Origin: Variovorax boronicumulans NBRC 103145 | GTDB lineage: Bacteria > Pseudomonadota > Gammaproteobacteria > Burkholderiales > Burkholderiaceae_C | DNA: 64,000 nucleotides | Reading direction: 5' to 3' | Assembly: GCF_001591345.1 (NCBI RefSeq) | Contig: NZ_BCUS01000010.1 | Location: forward strand, 26,251-90,250 | Shown: positions 9,882 to 20,208 of the stretch, one piece after another | How positions within the stretch are numbered: position 1 is the stretch's first letter | Layout of the letters: every line of letters starts with the position of its first letter | Program-made: the position numbers and the translations under genes | The notes under the pieces: model-generated | What the model was told of the DNA's origin: nothing | Seen by the model: only the letters and a program-made list of their open reading frames with translations | Databases searched by the model: none

Positions 9882-10288
9882 TTCTTTTGGAAGTCGAGCG
9901 ACGCCGAGTTCATGCAGTAGCGCAGGCCGGTTTCGGTGGGGCCGTCGGGGAACACGTGGCCCAGGTGGGCGCCGCAATTGGCACACACGTTCTCGGTGCG
10001 CACCATGCCGTGCGAGCGGTCGACGATGTTGCGGATGGCGCCGGGCACCGCTTCTTCGGAGAAGCTGGGCCAGCCGCAGCCGGCGTCGAACTTGGTGGCC
10101 GCTTCGAACAGCTTGGCGCCGCAGCAGATGCAATGGTAGGTGCCGTCGTCCCAGTGGGCTTCGTACTTGCCGGTGAAGGGACGTTCGGTGGCGGCGTGGC
10201 GCGTCACCTCGAAGGCGGCGGGTTCGGCGCCCTTCTCAGCGAGCAGGGCTTTCCATTCGGCGTCGGTTTTCTGTACGGGCGTGGTCAT
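9878..10288 (-). CDS. msrB: Peptide-methionine (R)-S-oxide reductase
   Basis: MsrB reduces methionine-R-sulfoxide in oxidised proteins using thioredoxin. The 136 aa sequence carries the two zinc CxxC pairs (Cys53/Cys56 in YHCICCG and Cys102/Cys105 in NVCANCG), the catalytic Cys125 in [11 protein letters not shown], and Cys71 in AGCGWPSF as a likely recycling cysteine. There is no signal peptide, so it is cytoplasmic. It overlaps selO by 4 nt upstream and yciB by 4 nt downstream. SelO and MsrB both belong to oxidative stress physiology, which makes this pairing functionally sensible. Confidence 0.96.
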   Translation of the reverse strand: MTTPVQKTDAEWKALLAEKGAEPAAFEVTRHAATERPFTGKYEAHWDDGTYHCICCGAKLFEAATKFDAGCGWPSFSEEAVPGAIRNIVDRSHGMVRTENVCANCGAHLGHVFPDGPTETGLRYCMNSASLDFQKK

Positions 10289-11766
10289 GAGGAGCAGCTG
10301 ATTTCGATCGTGGAGGCCCAGTCGGGCGGGAAGCCGGCGTAGTCGTCGGCACCGGGGTGTTCTTCACATGGGGTTTGGAGCAGCGTCAGCAAGGTTGCCA
10401 CACCCGCATGGTCCTTTTGCTGACTGGCTTCGATGGCCTGCTGGCCCAGGTGGTTCCGCAGCACGAACTTGGGGTTCGACTGCAGCATCAATTTTGCCGC
10501 TTCGGCACGCTGCGATTGTGCATGGCGCTCTGAAAAAGAGAGCATCCAGGCATCGAAGCCGGCCCGGTCGAGGAACAGGTCGCGCACCGGATCGACGTTG
10601 CCGTCGGCCATGTGATTCGACAGGCGGCGCCAGAAGATGGTGTGGTCGACCTTCTCGGCCGCCATCAGCTTGAGCACGCCCTCGATGAGCGCACGGTCGC
10701 CCTCGGCGGGTGCCGTGAGGCCCAGCTTGGCGCGCATGCGGTCTTCGAAGGCGTTGGGAAACACGGTCTTGTACGACTCCAGCGCGGCCACGGCGATTTC
10801 CTGGTCGCCGATCAGCGGCAAGAGTGCCTGCGCCAGGCAGAACAGGTTCCAGTAGGCGACGTTGGGCTGCTGGTTGAAGGCGTAGCGGCCCTGGGTGTCG
10901 CTGTGGTTGCAGATGTGGCGCGGGTCGAAGCCGTCGAGGAACTGGAACGGCCCGTAGTCGATGGTGAGCCCGAGGATGCTCATGTTGTCGGTGTTCATCA
11001 CCCCGTGGCAGAAGCCCACGGCCTGCCACTGGGCGAGCAGGGCGGCGGTGCGCTCGCTCACGGCCTCGAGGAACGCTGCGTAGGCGTTGCCGTTGAAGCG
11101 CGCGGTGGCGCGGCATTCGGGGTAGTAGCGGTCGATGACGTAGTCGGCCAGCGCACGCAGCTCGTCTTCGCGCTGGTTGGCGGCGAAGTGCTCGAAGTGG
11201 CCGAAGCGGATGAAGCTGGGCGCCACGCGGGTGACCACTGCAGCGCTTTCCAGCTCTTCGCGGCGCACGCGGGCGTCCGAGCCGGTCACGCACAGCGCGC
11301 GCGTGGTCGGAATGCCCAGGCCGTGCATGGCCTCGCTGCACAGGAACTCGCGGATGCTTGAGCGCAGCACGGCGCGGCCGTCGCCGCCGCGCGAGTAGGG
11401 CGTGCGCCCCGAGCCCTTGAGCTGCACTTCGAGCCCGCCCTCGGTCTCGCCGAGCAGGATCGCGCGTCCGTCGCCCAGTTGCCCGGCCCAGACGCCGAAC
11501 TGGTGGCCGCTGTAGACCGTGGCGAAAGGCCGCGTGCCGGCGACCGGCAGGCTGCCGGTGAGCGCGGCCAGCGTGGTGTCCGAGTCGCGCCAGCCGGGCG
11601 GCAGGCCCAGCTCACGCGCCACGGCGTCGCTGTGGCCGACCCAGTACGGATCGGGCAGCGGCGTGGGGCGCAGTTCGGTGAAAAAGGCGGGGCCCAGCGT
11701 CGAGAAGCCGGGCTTCCAGCGCAGGCCCAGGTCGGCGACCGGGGTGTCTTCGGCTAACAAGCTCAT
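10285..11766 (-). CDS. selO: SelO/YdiU protein adenylyltransferase
   Basis: SelO is a pseudokinase-fold enzyme that transfers AMP from ATP to protein hydroxyl groups and responds to redox stress (family knowledge). The 493 aa length is typical. Visible marks are the nucleotide-binding segment [27 protein letters not shown] split over about residues 115-141, the metal-binding region [20 protein letters not shown], and the C-terminal Cys491 in SCSS. That Cys sits where some homologues have selenocysteine. The gene heads the operon with msrB, yciB and bolA, overlapping msrB by 4 nt. Its 3' part holds an AT-rich palindrome at 10527-10543. The promoter must lie in the 73 nt behind the upstream AraC gene or further up. 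Confidence 0.95.
   Translation of the reverse strand: MSLLAEDTPVADLGLRWKPGFSTLGPAFFTELRPTPLPDPYWVGHSDAVARELGLPPGWRDSDTTLAALTGSLPVAGTRPFATVYSGHQFGVWAGQLGDGRAILLGETEGGLEVQLKGSGRTPYSRGGDGRAVLRSSIREFLCSEAMHGLGIPTTRALCVTGSDARVRREELESAAVVTRVAPSFIRFGHFEHFAANQREDELRALADYVIDRYYPECRATARFNGNAYAAFLEAVSERTAALLAQWQAVGFCHGVMNTDNMSILGLTIDYGPFQFLDGFDPRHICNHSDTQGRYAFNQQPNVAYWNLFCLAQALLPLIGDQEIAVAALESYKTVFPNAFEDRMRAKLGLTAPAEGDRALIEGVLKLMAAEKVDHTIFWRRLSNHMADGNVDPVRDLFLDRAGFDAWMLSFSERHAQSQRAEAAKLMLQSNPKFVLRNHLGQQAIEASQQKDHAGVATLLTLLQTPCEEHPGADDYAGFPPDWASTIEISCSS
10527..10543. repeat. Intragenic micro-palindrome with A5 centre in selO
   Basis: GCTCTG, five A, GAGAGC (one mismatch in the arms) sits in an unusually AT-rich patch near the 3' end of selO. 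It has the same 6-5-6 layout as the element at 977-993 in purL. Confidence 0.4.
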
Positions 11767-11839
11767 GCCCGGATTGTCCGGCAGCGCGCGAAACCCCAGG
11801 CCGTTGAGGCCATCGGGCGCGTGGGGCGGGCGGCGCCGC

Positions 11840-12949
11840 TCAGTTCAGCAGCGCGCCGCGCAGCGTCCCGGCGCCGTCGAGCGCCAGGCTGGCGCGGTAC
11901 TGGGCCGGCGGCAGGCCGAACCAGCGCTTGCAGGCGCGAAAGAAGTTGCTGACGTCCACGAAGCCCAGCCGGTCGGCCACGTCCGCGAGCGTGTGGCGCT
12001 GTTCGGCCAGGTACTGCTTGGCGAGTTCGCGGCGGGTGCGGTCGAGCAGTGCCTGGAACGACACGGACTCCTCCTGCAGGCGGCGCTGCAGCGTGCGGTC
12101 GGCCAGCCCCAGGCCCGAGGCCACGTCCTGGCGGCGCGGCTCGCCGTGCTGCAGCCGGCGCGCGATCTCGGCGCACACCAGGCTGGCGGTGGTGGTCTGG
12201 CCCAGCAGGTTGAGCTGGTCGTCGAGCAGGTGCTCCTGCATCTCGCCCAGGGCCGGGTGGTGGGTGGGCAGCGGCATGGTCATGTCGGCCGACGACAGCA
12301 GCACGCGGTTGGCGGGCGCGTTGAAGCGGATCTCGCAGCCGAAGGCCTCGCGGTGCAGCCGGTCGTTGGCCGGCGGCGGGTAGACGAATTCCATGGCCAG
12401 CGGCTGCAGCTCGCGCCGCGTGAGCCACTGGCACTGCATGAGCACGGTCAGCAGGGCGTACTCGACGCGCTGGCGCGGGATCGGCAGGCTCCCGCCGGTG
12501 TGCTCCATGACCATCCAGCAGCCGCGCGCGTCGGACTGCAGCGAGAACGCGGTGGCGTCGGAGATCACGGCCATGTAGCGCGTGAGCCGCGTGAGCGCCG
12601 CGCCCAGGGTGGGGCTGCAGGCCATGGCGTGGCCCACGGTGCCCAGCTTGCTGTGCGTGGCGGCCAGGTCGCGGTCCAGGCCCAGCGTGGGCCGCCCGGC
12701 GTGCGCCACGGCCACCTGCCACAGCACGGAGATCTCGTCGACCGGGATGCGCGCGTTCTGGCGGTGCAGCGAGTCGGGGTCGAAGCCGGCATCGCGCAGC
12801 AGCGTGGGCACGTTCAGCCCCTCGGCCTCGAACATCGACAGCACCCCCTCCAGCCATGCGGCCGAGCTGGTGCGCAGCTCGGGCTGCGGACAGCCGGGGC
12901 GGCGCGACGGCCGGCGCGAATGGCGCGGCAGGGAGGCTTCTGAAGTCAT
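11840..12949 (-). CDS. AraC-family transcriptional regulator
   Basis: The N-terminal two thirds (about residues 25-240) match the arabinose-binding-like domain that I associate with OruR/ArgR-style AraC proteins. A C-terminal double helix-turn-helix at about 270-360 reads [19 protein letters not shown] and [25 protein letters not shown]. The chosen ATG at 12949 gives 369 aa; a longer in-frame version starts at 13012 but would overlap the promoter region. It is divergent from two lipoprotein hydrolases and likely activates them. The spacer shows a TAGAAT -10 box for those genes with no good -35, as expected of an activator-dependent promoter. Confidence 0.9.
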   Translation of the reverse strand: MTSEASLPRHSRRPSRRPGCPQPELRTSSAAWLEGVLSMFEAEGLNVPTLLRDAGFDPDSLHRQNARIPVDEISVLWQVAVAHAGRPTLGLDRDLAATHSKLGTVGHAMACSPTLGAALTRLTRYMAVISDATAFSLQSDARGCWMVMEHTGGSLPIPRQRVEYALLTVLMQCQWLTRRELQPLAMEFVYPPPANDRLHREAFGCEIRFNAPANRVLLSSADMTMPLPTHHPALGEMQEHLLDDQLNLLGQTTTASLVCAEIARRLQHGEPRRQDVASGLGLADRTLQRRLQEESVSFQALLDRTRRELAKQYLAEQRHTLADVADRLGFVDVSNFFRACKRWFGLPPAQYRASLALDGAGTLRGALLN

Positions 12950-12993
12950 TCGATTGGCTCGCTTGCGATAGCGGTGAAAACAGGGCCGGTTCC

Positions 12994-12999
12994 TAGAAT
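12994..12999 (+). promoter_or_regulatory. Possible -10 box of the esterase/hydrolase genes
   Basis: TAGAAT lies 82 nt ahead of the esterase start. No good TTGACA-like box lies 15-18 nt upstream, which would fit activation by the divergent AraC protein. Weak evidence taken alone. Confidence 0.3.
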
Positions 13000-13080
13000 T
13001 TTTCCAGTGCACGGCGGCCCGGAGTATGGGTGCCGCGCGCCAAGCCAGGAATTCCGATTAACCCGGTGTGGAGACAAAAC

Positions 13081-14913
13081 ATGAAGACAACGACAACAGC
13101 ACAAAACCAGGGTGCGGCAGGACAGACGGCGATGGCGCGCGCCATCGCCACCATGGCCACGCTGGCCGCCGCGGCGGCGCTTGCAGCCTGCGGTGGCGGC
13201 TCGTCCGGGGCGACCGCCTTTCCCGTGTTGCCGCCTGCACCGGCTCCGGCGCCCGCGCCCGCTCCGGCACCCGCCGCCGACGGCCCGATGGTGCGCCAGA
13301 CCACGGCCGGCAAGGTCGAGGGCACGGACGAGAGCGCCAGGAACGGCACCTGGTCCTGGAAGGGTGTTCCGTTCGCCCAGCCGCCGGTCGGCGCGCTGCG
13401 CTGGCGCGCACCGGTCGAGCCCGAAGCCTGGACCGGCATCCGCCCGGCCAAGGCCTTCGGCAACGCCTGCCTGCAGATCGGCCGGATCTTCAGCCCCGGC
13501 ACCAGCAACACCTACGACGCCACCATCGGCACCAACCTGGGCAAGCCGGTCGGCAGCGAAGACTGCCTGTTCGTCAACATCTGGCGTCCGGCCACCACCG
13601 AGAAGAACCTGCCGGTGCTGTTGTTCATCCATGGCGGCAGCAATATTTCGGGTTACACGGCCGATCCGCTGTACGACGGCGCGGCGCTGGCCAAGGCCAC
13701 CAATGCGGTGGTCATCACCGCCAGCTACCGTCTGGGCATCCTGGGCTTCTTGAACATGCCGCAGCTGCGACCGGGCGGCACGGCGGGCGACGACTCGGGC
13801 AACTTCGCGTTGCTGGACAACATGGCGGCGCTGCGCTTCATCCAGGGCAATGTCGCCAACTTCGGCGGCGACCCGGGCAACGTCACGCTGTCGGGCGAGT
13901 CGGCCGGCGCGACCAACCTGCTGGCGGTGATGACCTCACCGATGGCCAAGGGCCTGTTCCACAAGGCCTTCGAGATGAGCGGCGGCATTTCGCTCAAGAC
14001 CAATCTGCCGCCCGGGACGCTGCCGACGCTGCAGCCGGCTTCGGCCTCGTTGACGCAGGGCCAGACGATCCTCGAAAAGCTGCTGGTCGCCGACGGCACC
14101 GTGGCCGATGAAGCGGCGGCCAAGGTGTATATCGGCACGCGCTCGCCGGCGCAGATCGCCGAGTACCTGCGTGCGCAAGAGGGTGGGGCGCTGCTGACCA
14201 AGGTCACGGCAGCCGGGCAGGGCAACGTGGCGCCGATTCCCGATGGCACGGTGTTGCCGGCGGACCCGATCGGCGCCATCGCAGCCGACAAGTACGTCAA
14301 GGTGCCCATGCTCGCGGGCAACACGCGCGACGAGGGCAAGCTCTTCGCGTCGCTGCTGGGCACCATCGGCTTCCCGACGTCAGGCTGGATCGTCACCGAT
14401 GCCCCGCGCTTCTCGATGATGTTCAACTTCAACCCCGATGCTGCGCCCACGCTCACGGTGGACCACATCATCGACCCGTTCTACCTTCCGGTAGACAAGG
14501 CCGGCTCCGGCTACAACGCGGCCACCGCGCTCATCACGAAGGGGCTGTTCGAGGCCAACCGCGACAACCTGCTCAACACCATGAAGACGCGCCAGTCGAA
14601 CATCTGGCACTACCGTCTCGACTGGTCGCAGGAGGCCGCGCCGTGGAACGACGTGTACGGCGCATCGCACGCCTTCGACCTGCCGTTCGTGTTCGGCAAC
14701 TTCGAGGGTTCGCTGCTGAGCAACGTGATGGGCGGCAAGGCCAACGAGAAGGGGCGCGTGGCGCTGTCGAAGGCCGTCATGGCCAGCGTCGGGGCCTTCA
14801 TGCGCAACGGCGATCCGAACACGCCCGAACTCGGTGCCACCTGGGGAACGTGGCCCTCGCAGTTGCTGCTCGACGCCACGCCCACCGCCACGAAGATCAC
14901 CGCGGCGCCCTGA
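13081..14913 (+). CDS. Carboxylesterase/lipase family lipoprotein
   Basis: This 610 aa type-B carboxylesterase is probably anchored to the cell envelope. A hydrophobic leader ends in the lipobox LAAC, followed by GGGSSG and a Pro-Ala repeat linker. Catalytic-domain landmarks are GVPFAQPPVGALRWRAPV (which follows KVEG), EDCLFVNIWRP, LLFIHGGSNISGY (oxyanion hole), and LSGESAGATNLLA with nucleophile Ser274. The start at 13081 gives a normal lipoprotein signal; an upstream in-frame ATG at 13030 would add an unlikely extension. It is followed 79 nt later by a second hydrolase lipoprotein with a matching CGGGSSG N-terminus. Substrate unknown; an extracellular ester, such as a polyester oligomer or lipid, is a reasonable guess. 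Confidence 0.9.
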   Translation: MKTTTTAQNQGAAGQTAMARAIATMATLAAAAALAACGGGSSGATAFPVLPPAPAPAPAPAPAPAADGPMVRQTTAGKVEGTDESARNGTWSWKGVPFAQPPVGALRWRAPVEPEAWTGIRPAKAFGNACLQIGRIFSPGTSNTYDATIGTNLGKPVGSEDCLFVNIWRPATTEKNLPVLLFIHGGSNISGYTADPLYDGAALAKATNAVVITASYRLGILGFLNMPQLRPGGTAGDDSGNFALLDNMAALRFIQGNVANFGGDPGNVTLSGESAGATNLLAVMTSPMAKGLFHKAFEMSGGISLKTNLPPGTLPTLQPASASLTQGQTILEKLLVADGTVADEAAAKVYIGTRSPAQIAEYLRAQEGGALLTKVTAAGQGNVAPIPDGTVLPADPIGAIAADKYVKVPMLAGNTRDEGKLFASLLGTIGFPTSGWIVTDAPRFSMMFNFNPDAAPTLTVDHIIDPFYLPVDKAGSGYNAATALITKGLFEANRDNLLNTMKTRQSNIWHYRLDWSQEAAPWNDVYGASHAFDLPFVFGNFEGSLLSNVMGGKANEKGRVALSKAVMASVGAFMRNGDPNTPELGATWGTWPSQLLLDATPTATKITAAP

Positions 14914-14992
14914 TACAGGGGACCGCCGTCCCGCCCCGAGACGCGCCTGGGCAACGCATGCCATCCATCAAAACGATAACGGAGACAACACC

Positions 14993-16879
14993 TTGAGAAT
15001 TTCCACGCCCCCCCGCCGATGGCACCTTGCCGCGTCGCTGCTTGCCAGCGTGGCGGGCCTTGCGGCTTGCGGCGGCGGCTCGTCGGGCGGCAGCGGGTTC
15101 AGCTTCTTTCCGCCCGCCGCCGAAACGCCACCCGCGCAGCCGCCGGTCACGCCCGAGGCGGGCCCGGTCCGCAAGTGGGGCTACATCACGCTGCCCGACG
15201 GCAACAGGATGCGCTATTCGCTGCTGCTGCCCAGCGGAGGCAACGCCACCTATCCGCTGCTGGTCGAGTACGACGGCTACAGCTCGGGCTCGGCCCCGAA
15301 CATCGGCCAGCGCTGGCTGGCCGAGGGCTATGCGGTGATGGGCCTCAATGTGCCGGGCACCGGCTGCTCGACGGGCGACGACCAGGTCTTCGACGCCAGC
15401 ACCGGCGCGGCCGGTGCCTTCGCCCTCGAATGGGCCGGCAAGCAGCCGTGGTCGAACGGCAAGATCGGCATGATCGGCTACTCGTACTCGGGCTACAACC
15501 AGCTGTGGGTGGCGGCGCACCGGCCCAAGGGCCTGCTGGCGATCACGCCCAGCAAGAACGTGACCGATCCGTACCGCGACGTGGGCTACCCGGGCGGCAT
15601 CAAGAACGTCGGTTTTCCCGCGCAGTGGTGGGGCGGCTTCCCGGCCACCTGGAACCGCGCGGCCGCGCTGGCCGCCAAGCTCGACGGCGACACGGAGTGC
15701 GCCAAGACCGTGGCCGACAACATCGAGAAGCTCAAGCGCCCCGATCTCGACCTGACCAAGTGGCTTGAGAACCCGTATGCCGACGGCCTCTACGTGAAGC
15801 GCAGCGCGTTCTACGAGACCGGCAAGATCGACATTCCCGCGCTGGGCACCCAGTCGTGGCAGGACGAGCAGATCGGTCCGCGCTCGGGCTACTACGAAGA
15901 CACCATGGCGCCCGAAAAGATGTGGCTCATCAGCTCCAACGGCGACCACCACACCAACGTCACCTCCGACTACATAGATGGCACGCTGAAGCGCTTTCTG
16001 GCCCATTTCGTGAAGGGCGAGGACAACGGTTTCGAGAAGGAGCCGCACGTGCGCCTGCTGCAGGAAATGCAGCAGATCGACCAGAAGGCGATCAACGGCG
16101 CCGCCAAGCTGAAGCAGACGGCCGTGGCCGAGTTCGACCGCCTGCCGGTCAAGGTCAAGCCGATGCGCCTGTGGATGCAGCCGGGCGGCGGGCTCGCCGA
16201 TGCCAAGCCGACCGCCGGCGCGGCCTCGTCCGACTACCGGTATCCGGCCAAGAGCCCGGTGGTGAACAACCCGGCCGCCGAAGGCTGGCAGGCCGTGGCC
16301 GATGCCGAGAAGGACGGCCAGCTCACCTTCACCACCGCCGCGTTGCCCGAGGACCTGAGCTTCTACGGGGAAGGCTCGGCCGACCTGTACCTGAGCGCCA
16401 CCGCCGACAGCACCGACCTGCAGGTCACGGTGTCGGAAGTGCGCCCCGACGGCAAGGAGATGTTCGTGCAGCGCGGCTGGCTGCGCGCCTCCAAGCGGGC
16501 GCTCGACGCCAGCCGCGCCACCGAGCTGCGCCCCTTCGGCGACTTCACACAGCCCAAGGAAGCGCCGCTGCAGTCCGGCCAGCCCAACCTGGTGCGCATC
16601 GAGATCCAGAAGTTCGCCCATGTCTTTCGCGCCGGCTCCAGCATCCGCGTGACGGTGGACTCGCCGTCGCAGACCGGCTTCTGGCTGTTCGGCAACGACA
16701 CGAGGCCGTCGACCAACACGCTGTGGCACCAGGGCGCGAACGCGTCGAGCATCGTGCTGGGCTACGTCGCCTACCCGCATGCGGCCGCGTTGCCCGAGTG
16801 CGGCAAGACGCTGCGCCAGCCGTGCCGTACCAACGTGGTGACGGTGCCCGCGGGCACCGGTCCGAAGGCGCCCACTTGA
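14993..16879 (+). CDS. CocE/NonD family hydrolase, lipoprotein
   Basis: This 628 aa protein has an S15-type alpha/beta-hydrolase domain (about residues 60-370) followed by a C-terminal jelly-roll (about 400-610), as in cocaine esterase and glutaryl-acylase relatives. The nucleophile lies in GMIGYSYSGYNQ (Ser164). I chose the TTG at 14993 as start because GGAG lies 8 nt upstream and translation yields a proper lipoprotein signal (ASLLASVAGLAAC, then GGGSSGG). The protein should be envelope-attached and may act with the preceding esterase on the same external substrate. No downstream terminator was recognised before the acyl-CoA ligase. Confidence 0.87.
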   Translation: MRISTPPRRWHLAASLLASVAGLAACGGGSSGGSGFSFFPPAAETPPAQPPVTPEAGPVRKWGYITLPDGNRMRYSLLLPSGGNATYPLLVEYDGYSSGSAPNIGQRWLAEGYAVMGLNVPGTGCSTGDDQVFDASTGAAGAFALEWAGKQPWSNGKIGMIGYSYSGYNQLWVAAHRPKGLLAITPSKNVTDPYRDVGYPGGIKNVGFPAQWWGGFPATWNRAAALAAKLDGDTECAKTVADNIEKLKRPDLDLTKWLENPYADGLYVKRSAFYETGKIDIPALGTQSWQDEQIGPRSGYYEDTMAPEKMWLISSNGDHHTNVTSDYIDGTLKRFLAHFVKGEDNGFEKEPHVRLLQEMQQIDQKAINGAAKLKQTAVAEFDRLPVKVKPMRLWMQPGGGLADAKPTAGAASSDYRYPAKSPVVNNPAAEGWQAVADAEKDGQLTFTTAALPEDLSFYGEGSADLYLSATADSTDLQVTVSEVRPDGKEMFVQRGWLRASKRALDASRATELRPFGDFTQPKEAPLQSGQPNLVRIEIQKFAHVFRAGSSIRVTVDSPSQTGFWLFGNDTRPSTNTLWHQGANASSIVLGYVAYPHAAALPECGKTLRQPCRTNVVTVPAGTGPKAPT

Positions 16880-16993
16880 GCCGCTTCGTTCAATCATGCA
16901 GTGCGGGTTTGTGTCATTGTGCAAGTGGCCGAAGCTTGCGTGAATCTCTCGTTCGCAACGCTTTTTGAAGTCATTTCACATAGGAGTCCGTAG

Positions 16994-18637
<1,644 letters not shown>

Positions 18638-18659
18638 AGCACGGCCAAAGCCCACCCGC

Positions 18660-18777
18660 ACTGTCGCGCACGCGATAGGAAGGCCGCCCCGGCGGCTTTC
18701 CTTCCGGGCATTCCCTGTGCGGCGAAGAAAAGGGCGCTTGTACGCTGGCGTCCCGCCTTTCAACCAGGAGACTCTTC
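18660..18777 (+). promoter_or_regulatory. Leader of first binding-protein gene, shared with its paralogue
   Basis: Blocks ACTGTCGC (18660), CGGGCATTCCCTG (18705-18717) and CTTGTACGCT (18737-18746) recur ahead of the second copy at 20080, 20126-20138 and 20158-20167. The last two blocks are exactly 19 nt apart in both. Between the first blocks lies a hairpin (18678-18701, 11-bp arms with one G-U pair, 2-nt centre) that is absent from copy two. It could terminate the upstream ligase gene. Confidence 0.55.
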
Positions 18778-20007
18778 ATGCACTTCGGTATCAAGTCAGT
18801 GGCCGCCTGCGCCATGTTGGTGAGTGTTTCAGCGTCGTTCGCCCAGAAGGGCGAAACCGTCAAGATCGCCTGGCTGGACCCGCTGTCGGGTCTGATGGCG
18901 GCCGTGGGCACCAACCAGCTCAAGACGACCCAGTACCTGGCTGACGAGTTCAACAAGAAGAATGCGTCGGGCGTGAAGTTCGAGATCATCGCGATCGACA
19001 ACAAGCTGAGCCCGCAGGAGACCACCGCGGCGCTGCGCTCGGCGCAGGACCAGGGCGCGCGCTACATCACCCAGGGCAACGGCTCGGGCCCGGCGCTCGC
19101 GATCATCGACGCCGTCGAGAAGAACAATGCGCGCAATCCCGGCAAGGAACTGCTCTACCTGAACTATGCGGCGGTCGATCCCGACCTCACCAACAGCAAG
19201 TGCAGCTACTGGCACTTCCGCCTCGATGCCGACACCTCCATGAAGATGGAAGCGCTGACCACCTGGATGAAGGACCAGGCCGACATCAAGAAGGTCTACA
19301 TCCTGGGCCAGAACTACTCCCACGGCCAGCAGGTGTCCAAGTTCGCCAAGGACAACCTCAAGACCAAGCGCCCCGACATCCAGATCGTGGGCGACGACCT
19401 GCACCCGCTCGCGCAGGTGCGCGATTTCTCGCCCTACATCGCCAAGATCAAGGCCTCGGGCGCCGACACGGTCATCACTGGCAACTGGGGCTCCGACCTC
19501 TCGCTGCTCATCAAGGCGGCGAACGACTCGGGGCTGGACGTCAAGTTCCTCACCTACTACGCACCGGGCGCCGGCACGCCCACGGCCATGGGTGCCACCT
19601 CGGCAGGCAAGGTCTACACCGTGGCCTATGCCCACTACAACATGGGCGGCGAAATCCAGCGGCTGCTGACCGGCTACAAGAAGAAGATGAACGACGACCT
19701 GACGCAGTCCTCGATCTATCACACCTTCGCATTGCTCGATGCCGCGTTCGTGCAGACCAAGTCGACCGACCCCGTCAAGGTGGCCGCGGCACTCGAAGGC
19801 ATGAAGATCAAGAGCTTCAACGGCGAGGTCGAGATGCGCAAGGCCGACCACCAGTTGCAGCAGGGCCTGTACATCTCGCGCTGGGAGAAGGCCAGCGCCA
19901 AGTACCCCTACGACGCCGAGAACACCGGCTACACCAACGTCCCCGTGAAGTATTACGAGTCGTATGTGGCGAGCACGCCCACGACCTGCCAGATGAAGCG
20001 CCCCTAG
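18778..20007 (+). CDS. Branched-chain amino acid-type ABC transporter substrate-binding protein (copy 1)
   Basis: This 409 aa periplasmic type I binding protein of the LivJ/LivK superfamily has a signal peptide (hydrophobic stretch after MHFGIKSVAACAM, cleaved near SFAQKG) and two Rossmann-like lobes. The mature protein begins GETVKIAWLDPLSGLMAAVG. It delivers a solute to the LivHMGF proteins encoded downstream. Its neighbours, an acyl-CoA ligase and beta-oxidation genes, suggest an organic acid rather than leucine. The next gene is a close paralogue, nearly identical through long stretches such as KCSYWHFRLDADTSMKMEAL. The duplication also carried the leader. CAGGAGA precedes the ATG. Confidence 0.92.
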   Translation: MHFGIKSVAACAMLVSVSASFAQKGETVKIAWLDPLSGLMAAVGTNQLKTTQYLADEFNKKNASGVKFEIIAIDNKLSPQETTAALRSAQDQGARYITQGNGSGPALAIIDAVEKNNARNPGKELLYLNYAAVDPDLTNSKCSYWHFRLDADTSMKMEALTTWMKDQADIKKVYILGQNYSHGQQVSKFAKDNLKTKRPDIQIVGDDLHPLAQVRDFSPYIAKIKASGADTVITGNWGSDLSLLIKAANDSGLDVKFLTYYAPGAGTPTAMGATSAGKVYTVAYAHYNMGGEIQRLLTGYKKKMNDDLTQSSIYHTFALLDAAFVQTKSTDPVKVAAALEGMKIKSFNGEVEMRKADHQLQQGLYISRWEKASAKYPYDAENTGYTNVPVKYYESYVASTPTTCQMKRP

Positions 20008-20028
20008 GCGTCTTTGTGAACGCATTTC

Positions 20029-20063
20029 CTACCCATCGGTAGAAGATACCTACCGCCGGGTAG
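20029..20063. repeat. Two tandem CTACC/GGTAG mini-hairpins between the paralogues
   Basis: CTACC-CATC-GGTAG (20029-20042) and CTACC-GCCG-GGTAG (20050-20063) are two 5-bp stems with 4-nt loops. The arms can also pair crosswise. There is no U-tract, so a termination role is doubtful; RNA processing or a stability element between the two genes is possible. Confidence 0.4.
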
Positions 20064-20079
20064 CAAAAGAAGGAAATGC

Positions 20080-20208
20080 ACTGTCGCCTGCGCGATAGAT
20101 ACGTGCCTTTGCAGCCCCTTCCTTACGGGCATTCCCTGAGGGGTGGGGTGGCAAAGACTTGTACGCTTGTGCAGCGTTTTTGATATCGGTTTGACCAGGA
20201 GATATAGA
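20080..20208 (+). promoter_or_regulatory. Leader of second binding-protein gene, shared with copy 1
   Basis: It repeats the blocks ACTGTCGC, CGGGCATTCCCTG and CTTGTACGCT seen at 18660-18746, with the last two again 19 nt apart. Here TTGTAC (20159-20164) has a TGATAT -10-like box 16 nt on (20181-20186). AGGAGA at 20197-20202 is a good ribosome site 6 nt before the TTG start. Confidence 0.5.

Noticed and set aside
13225..13282. A Pro-Ala coding tandem repeat that might be a minisatellite
   Set aside because: It is a normal low-complexity linker behind the lipobox of an envelope lipoprotein.
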